A DNA stretch of 54,106 bases from Clostridiales bacterium UBA6114 (GCA_002423435.1 DIWE01000036.1:85576-139681); one strand, 5' to 3'; positions 32,952 to 42,029 are shown, counted from the first letter of the stretch. A program made the numbers and translations. The notes: generated by a model from the letters alone, not told the origin.

Positions 32952-33018
32952 ATTATACACTGACCGTATTTTCGAGTCAAGGAAGGGCGTTTGATATGTT
33001 TTGACGATTTTGTCAAAA
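32952..33018 (-). promoter_or_regulatory. iclR promoter and putative IclR operator
   Basis: On the minus strand TTGACT (32980-32975) and TATAAT (32957-32952) have a 17-bp spacer. Just upstream lies the inverted repeat TTTTGAC-N6-GTCAAAA (32999-33018), a candidate operator placed between the divergent iclR and panB genes. Toward panB, TATACT near 33071 and TATAAT near 33090 are possible -10 boxes without convincing -35 boxes. Confidence 0.65.
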
Positions 33019-33162
33019 TGTACAGAAGAAATTTTATCACTTTGTGTATGGAATTTCCAAACGCGCTCTGTTATACTAAAGAAAAAGTGTTATAATGCAG
33101 TATGGCGTTCGACAATGTAACACATAAAACACCCTGATATCAATTTTAAGGAGGCAAAAAAA

Positions 33163-34008
33163 ATGAAAAAGAGCATTCTCGACTTTAACAGGATGGTGGC
33201 AAACAATGAGAAAATCGTCTACCTCACCTGCTATGACTACCTGACCGCCAAATACGAGGAGCGCGCGGGTGTCGACCTGATCCTGGTGGGTGATTCGCTC
33301 GGCATGGTGCAGCTTGGCTACGACACCACGTTCCCGGTGACGATGGACGATATGATCCGGATGTGCCAGGCCGTCCGCCGCGGTGCTCCCAACACGTTTA
33401 TTGTCGGCGACATGCCCTATATGTCCTATCAGGTGTCCGACGAGCAGGCGGTCGCAAACGCGGGCCGTTTTGTCAAGGAAGCCCTCTGCGACTGTATCAA
33501 GCTTGAGGGCGCGGGCCCCGCGATCTGCAGCAGGATCAAGGCGATTTCCGACGCGGGAGTCCTCGTGATGGGGCATATCGGCCTTACCCCGCAGTTTGCG
33601 GCGCAGCTCGGCGGCTACAAAGCCCAGGGCAAGAGCGCCGAAGCCGCCTTAAAGCTGATCGATCAGGCAAAGCAGATCGAAAAAGCGGGCGCGTGCTCCA
33701 TCCTTGTCGAAGGCGTCCCCGCGATCGTCGGGCGCGAGATCACGAAGCAGGCGGGCATCCCGATCCTTGGCATCGGCGCGGGCTCCTATACGCACGGCCA
33801 GCTTTTGATTTACGCGGACATGGTCGGGCTTTACGACAACTTCACGCCGAAATTCGTCAAGAAGTATGCGAATATCGGCGAGGAGCTCCAGAGGGCCTTT
33901 ACCGAATACTGCCAGGAGGTCCGCTCCGGACAGTTCCCCGTCGACGAGGTGCACGCCTATAAAATCAGCGACGAAGAGGCGAATAAGCTGATGGAAGCGC
34001 TGAAATAA
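33163..34008 (+). CDS. panB: 3-methyl-2-oxobutanoate hydroxymethyltransferase (ketopantoate synthase) family
   Basis: 281 residues. PanB transfers the hydroxymethyl group of 5,10-methylene-tetrahydrofolate to a branched 2-oxoacid, giving ketopantoate. The metal ligands (Asp in VGDSLGM, Asp in GDMPYM, Glu in IKLEG), the MGHIGLTPQ histidine segment and the catalytic Glu in LVEGVPA are conserved. The GIGAGSYTHGQLLIYADM loop departs from the usual GAGPxCDGQVLV. No panC or panD is nearby; it heads an operon with formate-tetrahydrofolate enzymes. It could make pantothenate precursor or act on another 2-oxoacid as a C1 donor or acceptor step. AAGGAGG precedes the ATG. Confidence 0.9.
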   Translation: MKKSILDFNRMVANNEKIVYLTCYDYLTAKYEERAGVDLILVGDSLGMVQLGYDTTFPVTMDDMIRMCQAVRRGAPNTFIVGDMPYMSYQVSDEQAVANAGRFVKEALCDCIKLEGAGPAICSRIKAISDAGVLVMGHIGLTPQFAAQLGGYKAQGKSAEAALKLIDQAKQIEKAGACSILVEGVPAIVGREITKQAGIPILGIGAGSYTHGQLLIYADMVGLYDNFTPKFVKKYANIGEELQRAFTEYCQEVRSGQFPVDEVHAYKISDEEANKLMEALK

Positions 34009-34045
34009 AAAGGAAAGCCGAAGGGCGATGCATAAGGAGTAAAAC

Positions 34046-35719
34046 ATGTCTTACAAAACCGATATCGAAATCGCGCAGGAAACAAAAATGCAGAACATCC
34101 GCGAGGTGGCCCGGTCCGCCGGCGTGGAGGAGACGTATCTGGAGCTGTACGGCAATTACAAGGCGAAAATCGATTACAACCTGTTAAACGAGACCGACCG
34201 GCCCGACGGAAAGCTCGTGCTGGTCACCGCGATCACCCCGACGCCCGCGGGCGAGGGGAAGACGACCACCACCGTCGGCCTGACCGACGGACTTCGCAAA
34301 ATCGGCAAAAAGGCGGGGCTTGCGCTGCGCGAGCCGTCGCTCGGCCCGGTTTTCGGGGTTAAGGGGGGCGCCGCCGGCGGCGGCTACGCCCAGGTGGTGC
34401 CGATGGAGGACATAAACCTCCATTTCACGGGCGACTTCCACGCGATCGGCGCCGCGAACAATCTTCTGGCCGCGATGCTGGATAACCACATCTATCAGGG
34501 AAACGAGCTCCAACTCGACTGCCGGCGCATCACCTGGAGGCGCTGCGTCGACATGAACGACCGGCAGCTCAGGTATATCGCCTGCGGCCTCGGCGGAAGG
34601 ACAAACGGCGTGCCGCGCGAGGACGGCTACGACATCACCGTCGCGTCGGAAATCATGGCGGTTTTATGCCTGTCAAAGGACATCGAGGACTTAAAAGCGC
34701 GTCTTTCCCGCATGATCGTCGGCTACACGAGGGATGAAAAGCCGGTGACCGCCGGCGACCTCAAAGCGGCGGGGGCCATGGCCGCCCTGCTCAAGGACGC
34801 CTTAAAGCCCAACCTGGTGCAGACTCTGGAGCACACCCCGGCCTTTATCCACGGCGGCCCGTTCGCAAACATCGCCCACGGCTGCAACTCTATCACGGCG
34901 ACAAAGATGGCGCTGAAGCTTTTCGACTACGCCGTCACCGAGGCCGGCTTCGGTGCGGACCTCGGCGCGGAGAAGTTCCTAGACATCAAGTGCCGCATGG
35001 CGGGACTTAAGCCGTCGGCGGTCGTGATCGTCGCCACCGTGCGCGCTTTGAAGCATCACGGCGGCGTGGAAAAGGCGAAGCTCGGCGAAAAGAATCTTGA
35101 GGCGCTTACAAGGGGCCTGCCGAATCTCCTGCAGCATGTGGAGAACATCACGACCGTCTTTAAGCTGCCCTGTGTCGTCGCGATCAACCGCTTCCCGACC
35201 GATACCGAGGAGGAGCTATCGCTAATCGAGGAGAAATGCCGCGGACTGGGCGTCAACGTGGCCCTTTCCGAGGTCTGGGGCAAAGGCGGCGAGGGCGGCG
35301 AGGCGCTTGCAAAAGAGGTGGTTCGCCTTTGCGAAGGGCCGAACGACTTTACTTATTGCTATGACCTCGACCAGCCGATCGGGGAGAAGCTCGACGCGAT
35401 CGTCAAAAAGATTTACCGCGGCGACGAGGTGGAGCTCACCCAAAATGCCAAAAAGCAGGCCGAACAGCTTGAGAAGCTCGGCTTCGGCAAACTTCCCATC
35501 TGCATGGCGAAGACCCAGTACAGCTTTTCCGACAATCCTGCGCTCCTCGGTGCGCCGAAAGGCTTCAAGGTTACCGTGCGCAATCTGAAGGTCTCCGCCG
35601 GCGCGGGCTTTATCGTCGCTTTGACCGGCGATATCATGACCATGCCCGGCCTGCCCAAGGTGCCCGCGGCGGAAAAGATCGACGTCGACGCCTCGGGGAA
35701 AATTTCCGGCCTGTTTTAA
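34046..35719 (+). CDS. fhs: Formate-tetrahydrofolate ligase
   Basis: 557 residues, full length. It activates formate with ATP to 10-formyl-tetrahydrofolate. The P-loop is TPTPAGEGKTTTTVGL near residue 67, with EPSLGPVFGVKGGAAGGGYAQV (shortened family motif), NFADLGAEKF-like GFGADLGAEKFLDIKC and RFPTDT downstream. It begins 37 bp after panB and is followed by fchA, folD and a formate channel, the complete route from formate to methylene-tetrahydrofolate. Confidence 0.97.
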   Translation: MSYKTDIEIAQETKMQNIREVARSAGVEETYLELYGNYKAKIDYNLLNETDRPDGKLVLVTAITPTPAGEGKTTTTVGLTDGLRKIGKKAGLALREPSLGPVFGVKGGAAGGGYAQVVPMEDINLHFTGDFHAIGAANNLLAAMLDNHIYQGNELQLDCRRITWRRCVDMNDRQLRYIACGLGGRTNGVPREDGYDITVASEIMAVLCLSKDIEDLKARLSRMIVGYTRDEKPVTAGDLKAAGAMAALLKDALKPNLVQTLEHTPAFIHGGPFANIAHGCNSITATKMALKLFDYAVTEAGFGADLGAEKFLDIKCRMAGLKPSAVVIVATVRALKHHGGVEKAKLGEKNLEALTRGLPNLLQHVENITTVFKLPCVVAINRFPTDTEEELSLIEEKCRGLGVNVALSEVWGKGGEGGEALAKEVVRLCEGPNDFTYCYDLDQPIGEKLDAIVKKIYRGDEVELTQNAKKQAEQLEKLGFGKLPICMAKTQYSFSDNPALLGAPKGFKVTVRNLKVSAGAGFIVALTGDIMTMPGLPKVPAAEKIDVDASGKISGLF

Positions 35720-35762
35720 GCGCGCACCTCTTTCATTTTAGTGAGATACAGGGAGAATCCAT

Positions 35763-36392
35763 ATGAGCTTTACAAGTAAGAGCCTTGATGAGTTTGTCGC
35801 CTTACTCGCGTCCAAAGAGCCCGTCCCCGGCGGCGGCGGGGCCTCCGCGCTGGTGGGCGCCGTCGGAACGGCGCTCGGCAACATGGTGGGCAGCCTGACG
35901 CTCGGCAAGAAGAAATATACGGACGTACAGGAGGACATCATCGTTCTGAAGGAAAAGGCCGACGCGCTGCAAAAGGACTTACTCTCGCTCGTCGAGAAGG
36001 ACGCCGAGGTGTTCGAGCCCCTTGCAAAGGCGTACGGCCTGCCAAAGGACACCGAGGAGCAAAGGGCGGAAAAGGCCCGCGTCATGGAAAGCGCCTTGAA
36101 AGCCGCCTGTGAGGTGCCGATGGAAATCATGGGCAAATGCTGCGCCGCGATCGAGCTCCAGCGGGAGTTTTCGAAAAAGGGCGCCGCCATCGCGCTGAGC
36201 GACGCGGGCGTCGGCGTGGCCTTCTGCAAAGCCGCCCTCCTCGGCGCGAGCCTCAATGTGTTCATCAACACGAAGGCGATGCAGGACCGCCCTTATGCGC
36301 AAAGCATGAACGCCCGCGCTGACGGCATGCTTTGCCGGTACACGGCGCTGGCCGACGAGATCTATAATGACGTCGCCGTCAGGCTCAGGTGA
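35763..36392 (+). CDS. fchA: Methenyl-tetrahydrofolate cyclohydrolase / cyclodeaminase family
   Basis: 209 residues, all-helical FTCD_C-type protein. PVPGGGGASALVGAVGTALGNMV near the N-terminus is the folate-binding signature. In acetogens and purinolytic clostridia FchA converts methenyl- to formyl-tetrahydrofolate or removes ammonia from formimino-tetrahydrofolate. Sitting between fhs and folD, the cyclohydrolase role fits; no histidine or glycine formimino pathway gene is present. Confidence 0.9.
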   Translation: MSFTSKSLDEFVALLASKEPVPGGGGASALVGAVGTALGNMVGSLTLGKKKYTDVQEDIIVLKEKADALQKDLLSLVEKDAEVFEPLAKAYGLPKDTEEQRAEKARVMESALKAACEVPMEIMGKCCAAIELQREFSKKGAAIALSDAGVGVAFCKAALLGASLNVFINTKAMQDRPYAQSMNARADGMLCRYTALADEIYNDVAVRLR

Positions 36393-36405
36393 GGAGGAAA
36401 AGAAT

Positions 36406-37254
36406 ATGGCTGTTGTTTTGGAAGGCAGGCCCGTGGCGGCGGCGATGAACGAGGCGCTTTGCCGGAGGGTGACCGCTCTGAAGGAAAAAGGGGTCTTGCC
36501 CCGGCTCGCCATTGTACGCGTGGGCGAGCGAAAGGACGATATCGCCTATGAGCGCGGCGCCATGAAGCGCTGCGAGTCGATCGGCGTTTCGGTTAAAAAA
36601 TTCGCGCTCCCCGCCCACGCCTCCCAGGAGGAGCTTTTGCGCGTGATCGGCGAGGTGAATTCCGACGGGACGATCCACGGCTGCCTGCTTTTCCGCCCGC
36701 TGCCGAAATCGATGGATGACAACGCAGTCCGCAGGGCGCTGTCGCCCGAAAAAGACGTCGACGGCATCACCGACGGATCGCTTTCAGGCGTGTTTACCGG
36801 CACCGATACCGGGTTTCCGCCATGCACTCCCCAGGCGTGCATGGAGATCCTCGACCACTACGGGATTGATGTCGCCGGGAAAAAGGCGGTCGTCGTCGGG
36901 CGCAGTCTTGTCGTCGGCAAGCCCGCCGCGATGATGCTGATCAAGAAAAACGCCACCGTGACCGTCTGTCATACGAAAACAGCCGATATGCCCGCGGTGT
37001 GCCGCGGGGCAGATATCCTGATCGTCGCCGCGGGCAGGGCGAAGATCGTCGATCGCAAGTATCTTTCGCCGGGCCAGATAGTCGTCGACGTCGGCATCAA
37101 TGTCGACGAGGCGGGAAACCTCTGCGGCGACGTCGATTACGGGGACGCGCAGGACGTCGTGTACGCCGTAACCCCCGTTCCGGGCGGCGTCGGCACCGTC
37201 ACCACCTCGGTGCTTGTAAAGCATGTGGTGGAAGCGGCCGAGCGGGCGCTTTGA
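36406..37254 (+). CDS. folD: Methylene-tetrahydrofolate dehydrogenase / cyclohydrolase
   Basis: 282 residues. Marks are AYERGAMKRCESIGV (Tyr and Lys of the catalytic site), LLFRPLPKSMD, KDVDGITDGSLSGVF, the Rossmann GRSLVVGKPAAMML and the C-terminal TPVPGGVGTVTTSVL. It interconverts methenyl- and methylene-tetrahydrofolate with NAD(P)H. GGAGG lies nine bases before ATG 36406. Presence of both FolD and FchA gives two cyclohydrolase activities, as in many anaerobes. Confidence 0.95.
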   Translation: MAVVLEGRPVAAAMNEALCRRVTALKEKGVLPRLAIVRVGERKDDIAYERGAMKRCESIGVSVKKFALPAHASQEELLRVIGEVNSDGTIHGCLLFRPLPKSMDDNAVRRALSPEKDVDGITDGSLSGVFTGTDTGFPPCTPQACMEILDHYGIDVAGKKAVVVGRSLVVGKPAAMMLIKKNATVTVCHTKTADMPAVCRGADILIVAAGRAKIVDRKYLSPGQIVVDVGINVDEAGNLCGDVDYGDAQDVVYAVTPVPGGVGTVTTSVLVKHVVEAAERAL

Positions 37255-37271
37255 AGGAGGGGAGGAAAACC

Positions 37272-38150
37272 ATGAATTTGTTCGTCCCGGCGGAAATCGT
37301 GCTCAACTATTCCGCTACGGGAGCCAAAAAAGCAGCCATGAGCGCGTGGAAACTTTTGCTTCTGGGCGCGTTTGCCGGACTTATGATCGCCTTCGGCGGG
37401 GCGGTAACCAACACCGCCGCACATTCGATTGAAAACGTATCCGCGGCGCGCATCATCAGCGGGCTTCTGTTTCCCTTCGGCCTCGTCATGGTGATGCTGA
37501 CCGGGGCGGAGCTCTTCACCGGAAACTGCCTGATCAGCATATCGGTGCTAAACGGCGAAGCGACTTTGGGCGGCATGCTGCGCAATTGGCTCTTATCGTA
37601 TTCGGGCAATTTTCTGGGCGCTTTACTGCTCGCCGCCGGATGCGTCTTTTTTGGCCAGCTTCAGTATTCCTCGGGCGGCCTTGCCGTCTATACGATCAAG
37701 CTGGCCGCCGCCAAATGCGCCGTGACCTTCCCGAACGCTTTTGTCATGGGGTTTTTCTGCAACGTGCTCGTATGCCTCGGCGTACTTTGCAGCCTGTCGG
37801 CCAAGGACACGGCGGGGCGCGTTCTGGGAGCCTACATTCCGGTGGCGTTTTTCGTTATCTGCGGGTTTGAGCACTGTGTCGCCAATATGTACTATATCCC
37901 CGCGGGGCTTTTTGCGATGGGCGTTCCGGAGTACGCGGCGAAGGCGCTTGAGGCGGGCGTCGATACGGCGGCTCTCACATGGGGAGGCTTTTTTCTCCAT
38001 AACCTCATTCCCGTCACCCTTGGCAATATCCTCGGAGGCCTTGCGGTGGGGATTTCCATGTGGGCGGCGCATCTGAAAAAAAAGCCCGCCGCGGCAAAGC
38101 AAACGGAAGATGCGCGGCATGAAAAGCCTCTGCGCGATCCCGTGCGCTGA
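37272..38150 (+). CDS. Formate/nitrite transporter family channel (FocA-like)
   Basis: 292 residues with six membrane helices of the FNT family. Typical elements are GAFAGLMIAFGG, the AELFTGNCL filter segment, LSYSGNFLGALLLA, and FEHCVANMYYIPAGL with the conserved histidine and asparagine. It should pass formate (or another small monovalent anion) across the membrane. The start 17 bp after folD and the operon context make formate the best guess: supply to or relief from the folate pathway. Confidence 0.9.
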   Translation: MNLFVPAEIVLNYSATGAKKAAMSAWKLLLLGAFAGLMIAFGGAVTNTAAHSIENVSAARIISGLLFPFGLVMVMLTGAELFTGNCLISISVLNGEATLGGMLRNWLLSYSGNFLGALLLAAGCVFFGQLQYSSGGLAVYTIKLAAAKCAVTFPNAFVMGFFCNVLVCLGVLCSLSAKDTAGRVLGAYIPVAFFVICGFEHCVANMYYIPAGLFAMGVPEYAAKALEAGVDTAALTWGGFFLHNLIPVTLGNILGGLAVGISMWAAHLKKKPAAAKQTEDARHEKPLRDPVR

Positions 38151-38227
38151 CAGACGGCCGCGCTTGCGCCGCACAGATCCAGGTGATTTTGTATGTGTGT
38201 TGAGGAGCGATGGAAAAGAATACCCTT

Positions 38228-38256
38228 TTGTTTTTGCCCTATGGATATGGTATGAT
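38228..38256 (+). promoter_or_regulatory. Promoter of the folT transcript
   Basis: TTGTTT (38228-38233) and TATGAT (38251-38256), spacer 17 bp, starting transcription just before the riboswitch. Confidence 0.65.
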
Positions 38257-38278
38257 AAAACAATAAAATGCAGAGTAG

Positions 38279-38359
38279 GGATGGCGCGTCAAGTGCCGGC
38301 GGATGGGATGTTGCCGCCGGACGAAGAAGCGAAAGCTTCGCGGTTCCACGCCCGCATCC
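38279..38359 (+). ncRNA. Tetrahydrofolate (THF) riboswitch
   Basis: The segment fits the THF riboswitch architecture. Closing stem GGATG/CATCC with adjoining GCG/CGC; the conserved GTCAAGTG junction; a hairpin with arms CCGGCGG/CCGCCGG around the loop ATGGGATGTTG; then ACGAAG, a tetraloop hairpin AAGC-GAAA-GCTT, and CGCGGT. The conserved loop and junction bases agree with the class described upstream of folT and folate genes in clostridia. A downstream hairpin (GTTGCCACA/TGTGGCAAAC, 38360-38395) has CTTCTC in its loop, able to pair with the GAGGAG ribosome binding site, suggesting translational control. Confidence 0.92.
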
Positions 38360-38420
38360 GTTGCCACAAGAAAGAGCTTCTCTCTCTGTGGCAAACACCA
38401 CAAGATGAGGAGTAAGTGTA

Positions 38421-38933
38421 ATGAAAAAAACAAGTATCCGGAAAATTGCCTATGTTGCGCTTTTGATCGCAATCGAAATCGTTTTGTCCCGCCTTTTATC
38501 CGTCTCAACGCCCATTGTAAGGATCGGCTTCGGATTTTTGCCGATATCGATCGTCGCCATGCTGTACGGCCCGCTCTACGCGGGCGTTGCGGCGGCCATC
38601 GGCGACTTCCTCGGCGCGACTCTGTTTCCGATCGGCGCTTATTTTCCGGGCTTTACCGTGACCGCCTTTTTGGCCGGCGCGGTCTACGGAATATTCCTGT
38701 ACAATCAGGAAAAAACGCTGCCGCGCATCTGCCTTGCGGTTTTGATCGTCACGGTTTTTCTGAATCTCGGCCTGGACACCCTGTGGCTGCAAATGATTAC
38801 CGGAAAGGGTATCCTCGTCCTGCTTCCGACCCGCCTTCTAAAATGCGTCGTCATGGCGCCTGTTCAGATCGCAGTGATACGGCTCGCGGGGGTAAAGCTT
38901 TATACTTTGGCGGGGATGAAAGTCAATTCCTGA
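38421..38933 (+). CDS. folT: Folate ECF transporter S component
   Basis: 170 residues with about six membrane helices. GFGFLPISIVAMLYGPLYAG and the GAYFPGFTVTAFLAG stretch are characteristic of FolT, the substrate-binding subunit that works with a shared energy-coupling module (EcfA, EcfA', EcfT, not in the window). GAGGAG precedes the ATG and a THF riboswitch sits in the leader, confirming folate as the ligand. It lies immediately downstream of the C1 operon but has its own promoter. Confidence 0.95.
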   Translation: MKKTSIRKIAYVALLIAIEIVLSRLLSVSTPIVRIGFGFLPISIVAMLYGPLYAGVAAAIGDFLGATLFPIGAYFPGFTVTAFLAGAVYGIFLYNQEKTLPRICLAVLIVTVFLNLGLDTLWLQMITGKGILVLLPTRLLKCVVMAPVQIAVIRLAGVKLYTLAGMKVNS

Positions 38934-38971
38934 ATTAATATCCACTGAAAAATTAAAAATCGCGCTTTAAG

Positions 38972-39019
38972 AAAAACGGGCCGTTTTCCGCATAAAATTG
39001 CGGGAAGCGGCCCGTTTTT
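38972..39019. terminator. Terminator between folT and the convergent TauE gene
   Basis: AAAAACGGGCCG (38972-38983) pairs with CGGCCCGTTTTT (39008-39019) with additional inner pairing; usable in both directions. Confidence 0.85.
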
Positions 39020-39064
39020 AAGACGGACGTCGCGGGATATATCACGGGATAATATCGACAAAAG

Positions 39065-39835
39065 TCAGACAAGTATGTCTAAGCCCACTTTCACAAACAG
39101 CATGATCAGTACGAAAACCATAAAAGGCCTGATAAATTTGGCACCCTTTTTAATCGCAAGGCCGGAGCCGAGCCAATGTCCCGCTACCGAGCAGAGCGCC
39201 GCAGGAGCCGCAACCGCGTACTGAACTTTGCCGGCCGTGATAAAAGCGGCCAGCGCGGCAATGTTTGAGGCAAGGTTTACGACCTTTGTGTTTCCGCATG
39301 CGGTTTTCGTATCAAAACCCAGTATTGAGGTAAAAGCAAGGATCAGGAAGGTGCCCGTCCCCGGCCCGAAGAAGCCGTCGTACATGCCCAGCACAAAGCC
39401 GATTATTCCGCAAAGGATAATCGCCTTGCGAAAAGGGATTTGACTGAATGTGCTCTTGTCCTGATTTTTCTTTTTCCCCTGGGATAAAATAACGACAGCC
39501 GCAATAGGGAGCATGAAAAGCATAGCGATACGGAGAAAATAGTCGTCGAGTAAAAGCGCGGACTTTGCGCCGATATAGGAGCCGAGCAAGGCAAAAACCG
39601 CGGCGGTTGAGGCGGGCCATATGTAGATGCTTCCGCTTCTGAAAAATCGCGCCGTGGAAAATACGGTTCCGATGCAGGATGAGAATTTGTTCGAGCCGAT
39701 TGCAAAATGAGACGTCATGCCCGTGAGATAGTAAGCCGGCAGCGATATAAGCCCGCCTCCGCCCGCGACTGAATCTACAAAGCCCGCCAGGAATATGAGA
39801 GGACACGCAATTGATATCTGCTGCAAAACCGTCAT
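39065..39835 (-). CDS. TauE/SafE-family (TSUP) membrane permease
   Basis: 256 residues with about eight membrane helices. The N-terminal GFVDSVAGGGGLISLPAYYLTG and central GMYDGFFGPGTGTFLILAF are the two repeat signatures of the TauE/SafE family, which exports or imports sulfonates, sulfite or other organosulfur and carboxylate anions. The substrate is not known; no sulfur gene adjoins it. Monocistronic, converging on folT. Confidence 0.9.
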   Translation of the reverse strand: MTVLQQISIACPLIFLAGFVDSVAGGGGLISLPAYYLTGMTSHFAIGSNKFSSCIGTVFSTARFFRSGSIYIWPASTAAVFALLGSYIGAKSALLLDDYFLRIAMLFMLPIAAVVILSQGKKKNQDKSTFSQIPFRKAIILCGIIGFVLGMYDGFFGPGTGTFLILAFTSILGFDTKTACGNTKVVNLASNIAALAAFITAGKVQYAVAAPAALCSVAGHWLGSGLAIKKGAKFIRPFMVFVLIMLFVKVGLDILV

Positions 39836-40131
39836 TGTTTTATTCTCCTTTTGAAAAGAACCTAAACCAACTATACAGGAAAATGAGAGATAAATATATT
39901 AAAATTCAGGAGAATTATAAAATGTACCCGGCCGATCCTATTGACTTTATGCCGTGCAGGCATGATTATAATTTTGTAAACCGGACGAACAAAGGATTTA
40001 AACCGGGTATTATAAAAATGACACTGCCGTAAACAACGTGAATTTCAACCTCATTTAAGGGTTCGGGTGTATCATAAAACAGGATATGCCCGTATTTACC
40101 GAGTGATATTTGCCGCAAAGGAGGTGTCCCA

Positions 40132-40809
40132 ATGAGAATACTGATTGTGGAGGATGAGCGGAGGCTGGCCGACACCATTGCGGAGTTGCTCCGGGCCAAC
40201 CGCTACTTTGCCGACGCCGTCTATGACGGGGCAGACGGGTACGACAGCGCTCAAAGCGGGATTTACGATTTGATTATCCTCGATATCATGCTGCCCCACA
40301 TGGACGGATACGAGATTACGCGGAGGCTTCGGAAGGAACAAAACAGCATTCCCATCCTGATGCTGACGGCAAAATCCGAGGTGTGCGACCGAATCGGCGG
40401 CTTAAACGCGGGCGCGGACTACTATCTGACCAAGCCGTTTGATATGGACGAGCTGCTCGCCTGTGTAAACGCCCTTTTGCGCCGGCAGGGCGAGCCGATC
40501 AAAGACGAGCTCCGTTTCGGGAACACCTCACTGGATTTATCGTCCTGCGCGCTGTGCCGGGGGGATGCAAAGATTCGCCTAAGCTCCCGCGAGTTTGAAA
40601 TAATGAGACTCCTGATGGCCAACCGGGGCTGCAATGTGTCAAAGGAAGCCTTGCTTACGAAGGTGTGGGGCTTCGACTCCAACGCCGATGAAAACCACGT
40701 GGAGGTATTTGTGTCCTTCCTGCGCAAGAAGCTCGCGTATATTGATTCCAACGTCCGCATCGAGGCGATCCGCAGGCTGGGCTATCATCTGGAGGTAGAG
40801 GAGCCGTGA
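40132..40809 (+). CDS. OmpR-family response regulator
   Basis: 225 residues. Receiver domain (1-118) with phosphorylation site Asp51 (DLIILDIMLPHMDG), acidic pocket Glu7/Asp8 and Lys101 (LTKPFD); winged-helix DNA-binding domain (about 128-222, LSSREFEIMRLLM, RRLGYHLEV). GTG of the kinase overlaps its TGA stop, so the pair is coupled. AAAGGAGGTG precedes the ATG. Targets may include the NEW3/ABC operon downstream. Confidence 0.95.
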   Translation: MRILIVEDERRLADTIAELLRANRYFADAVYDGADGYDSAQSGIYDLIILDIMLPHMDGYEITRRLRKEQNSIPILMLTAKSEVCDRIGGLNAGADYYLTKPFDMDELLACVNALLRRQGEPIKDELRFGNTSLDLSSCALCRGDAKIRLSSREFEIMRLLMANRGCNVSKEALLTKVWGFDSNADENHVEVFVSFLRKKLAYIDSNVRIEAIRRLGYHLEVEEP

Positions 40810-42014
40810 TCAGAAGACTTCGGATCAAGTTTGTATGCATCAACATGACGTTTGTCGTTTTGATGCTGGCCGTCATTTTCGCGATTGTTTTTTACACGAC
40901 GAAATCCGGTCTCGAGCAGGACAGCGTCAGCCTTCTCCAGAGGATTGCCGATCAGCCGCTTTATACAAAGCCCGGTGAAAACGATATCGATGTCCACTTG
41001 CCGTTTTTTTCCGTTGAGCTCAATAAGTCGGGAGAAATCGTCTCCTTGAGCGGAGGATATTTTGATCTTAAGGACCAGGTCTACCTGCAGATGCTGGCAA
41101 GGTCGTCGTCCCATATGCCGGAGGACATCGGGGTGCTGGAGGAGTATAATCTCCGGTATTATCATGTCTCGGGCACGATGCTCGACCGGTTTGTCTTTGT
41201 GGACATGACGAGCGAAAATAGCACCATATCCAATCTGATCCGGAATTTCCTGATCATCGGCGGGTTAAGTCTGGTCGCGTTCTTTTTCATCAGCCTCTGG
41301 CTTTCGAACTGGGCGGTGCGCCCGGTGGAATTCGCGTGGCGGCAGCAGAAACAATTTGTCGCCGACGCATCCCACGAGCTCAAAACGCCGCTGACGGTCA
41401 TCCTGACAAACGCCGGTATGATCGCGGCGGACGAATATCACCCCGATACGCTCCGCCGCCTTATGGACAACATTCTGGAGGAGTCCAAACAGATGCGCCT
41501 CCTGATCGAAAACCTGCTTATGCTGGCAAAGGCGGACGACGGCCTTCCGAAGGCGGAAAGAAAACGGACGGATCTGAGCGCGGCCGCAATGCACGAAAGC
41601 CTGTTCTTTGAACCGCTGTTTTTTGAAAAGAAGTATGCCTTCAGCTACGATATTGAGAGCGGGATTTCGGTTTGGGGCAACGAGCAGCAACTGAGTCAGC
41701 TTGTCGGAATTCTGCTCGACAACGCGGGCAAGTATACGAAAGAGGGCGGAAGCGTTTTGCTCAGGCTTAAAAGCAGCGACGCAAAGCATTGCCTGCTGAC
41801 GGTGGAAAACGAAGGGGAGGAGATCCCGAAGGACGAGCTTCGGCTGATTTTCGACCGGTTTTACCGCGGGGACAAAGCCCGCAGCGCGGGCGGCGGCTAC
41901 GGGCTGGGGCTTTCCATCGCGAGCAGTATCGTAAAAAACCACAAGGGCCGGATCTGGGCCGAGAGCGCCGGCGGGGTCAACACCTTCTTCGTAAAATTGC
42001 GCAGACTGCGGTAA
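40806..42014 (+). CDS. Membrane sensor histidine kinase
   Basis: 402 residues: transmembrane helix 1 (about 9-30), an extracytoplasmic region of about 115 residues (32-143), transmembrane helix 2 (about 145-167), then the kinase core with His190 in DASHELKTPLT, an N box region LDNAGKYTKEGG and G boxes in GGGYGLGLSIASSIVKNHKG (shortened in family terms). No HAMP domain is obvious. GTG start overlapping the regulator stop. The external domain is unclassified; the sensed signal is unknown. Confidence 0.93.
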   Translation: MIRRLRIKFVCINMTFVVLMLAVIFAIVFYTTKSGLEQDSVSLLQRIADQPLYTKPGENDIDVHLPFFSVELNKSGEIVSLSGGYFDLKDQVYLQMLARSSSHMPEDIGVLEEYNLRYYHVSGTMLDRFVFVDMTSENSTISNLIRNFLIIGGLSLVAFFFISLWLSNWAVRPVEFAWRQQKQFVADASHELKTPLTVILTNAGMIAADEYHPDTLRRLMDNILEESKQMRLLIENLLMLAKADDGLPKAERKRTDLSAAAMHESLFFEPLFFEKKYAFSYDIESGISVWGNEQQLSQLVGILLDNAGKYTKEGGSVLLRLKSSDAKHCLLTVENEGEEIPKDELRLIFDRFYRGDKARSAGGGYGLGLSIASSIVKNHKGRIWAESAGGVNTFFVKLRRLR

Positions 42015-42029
42015 AATGGGAACAGGGGG

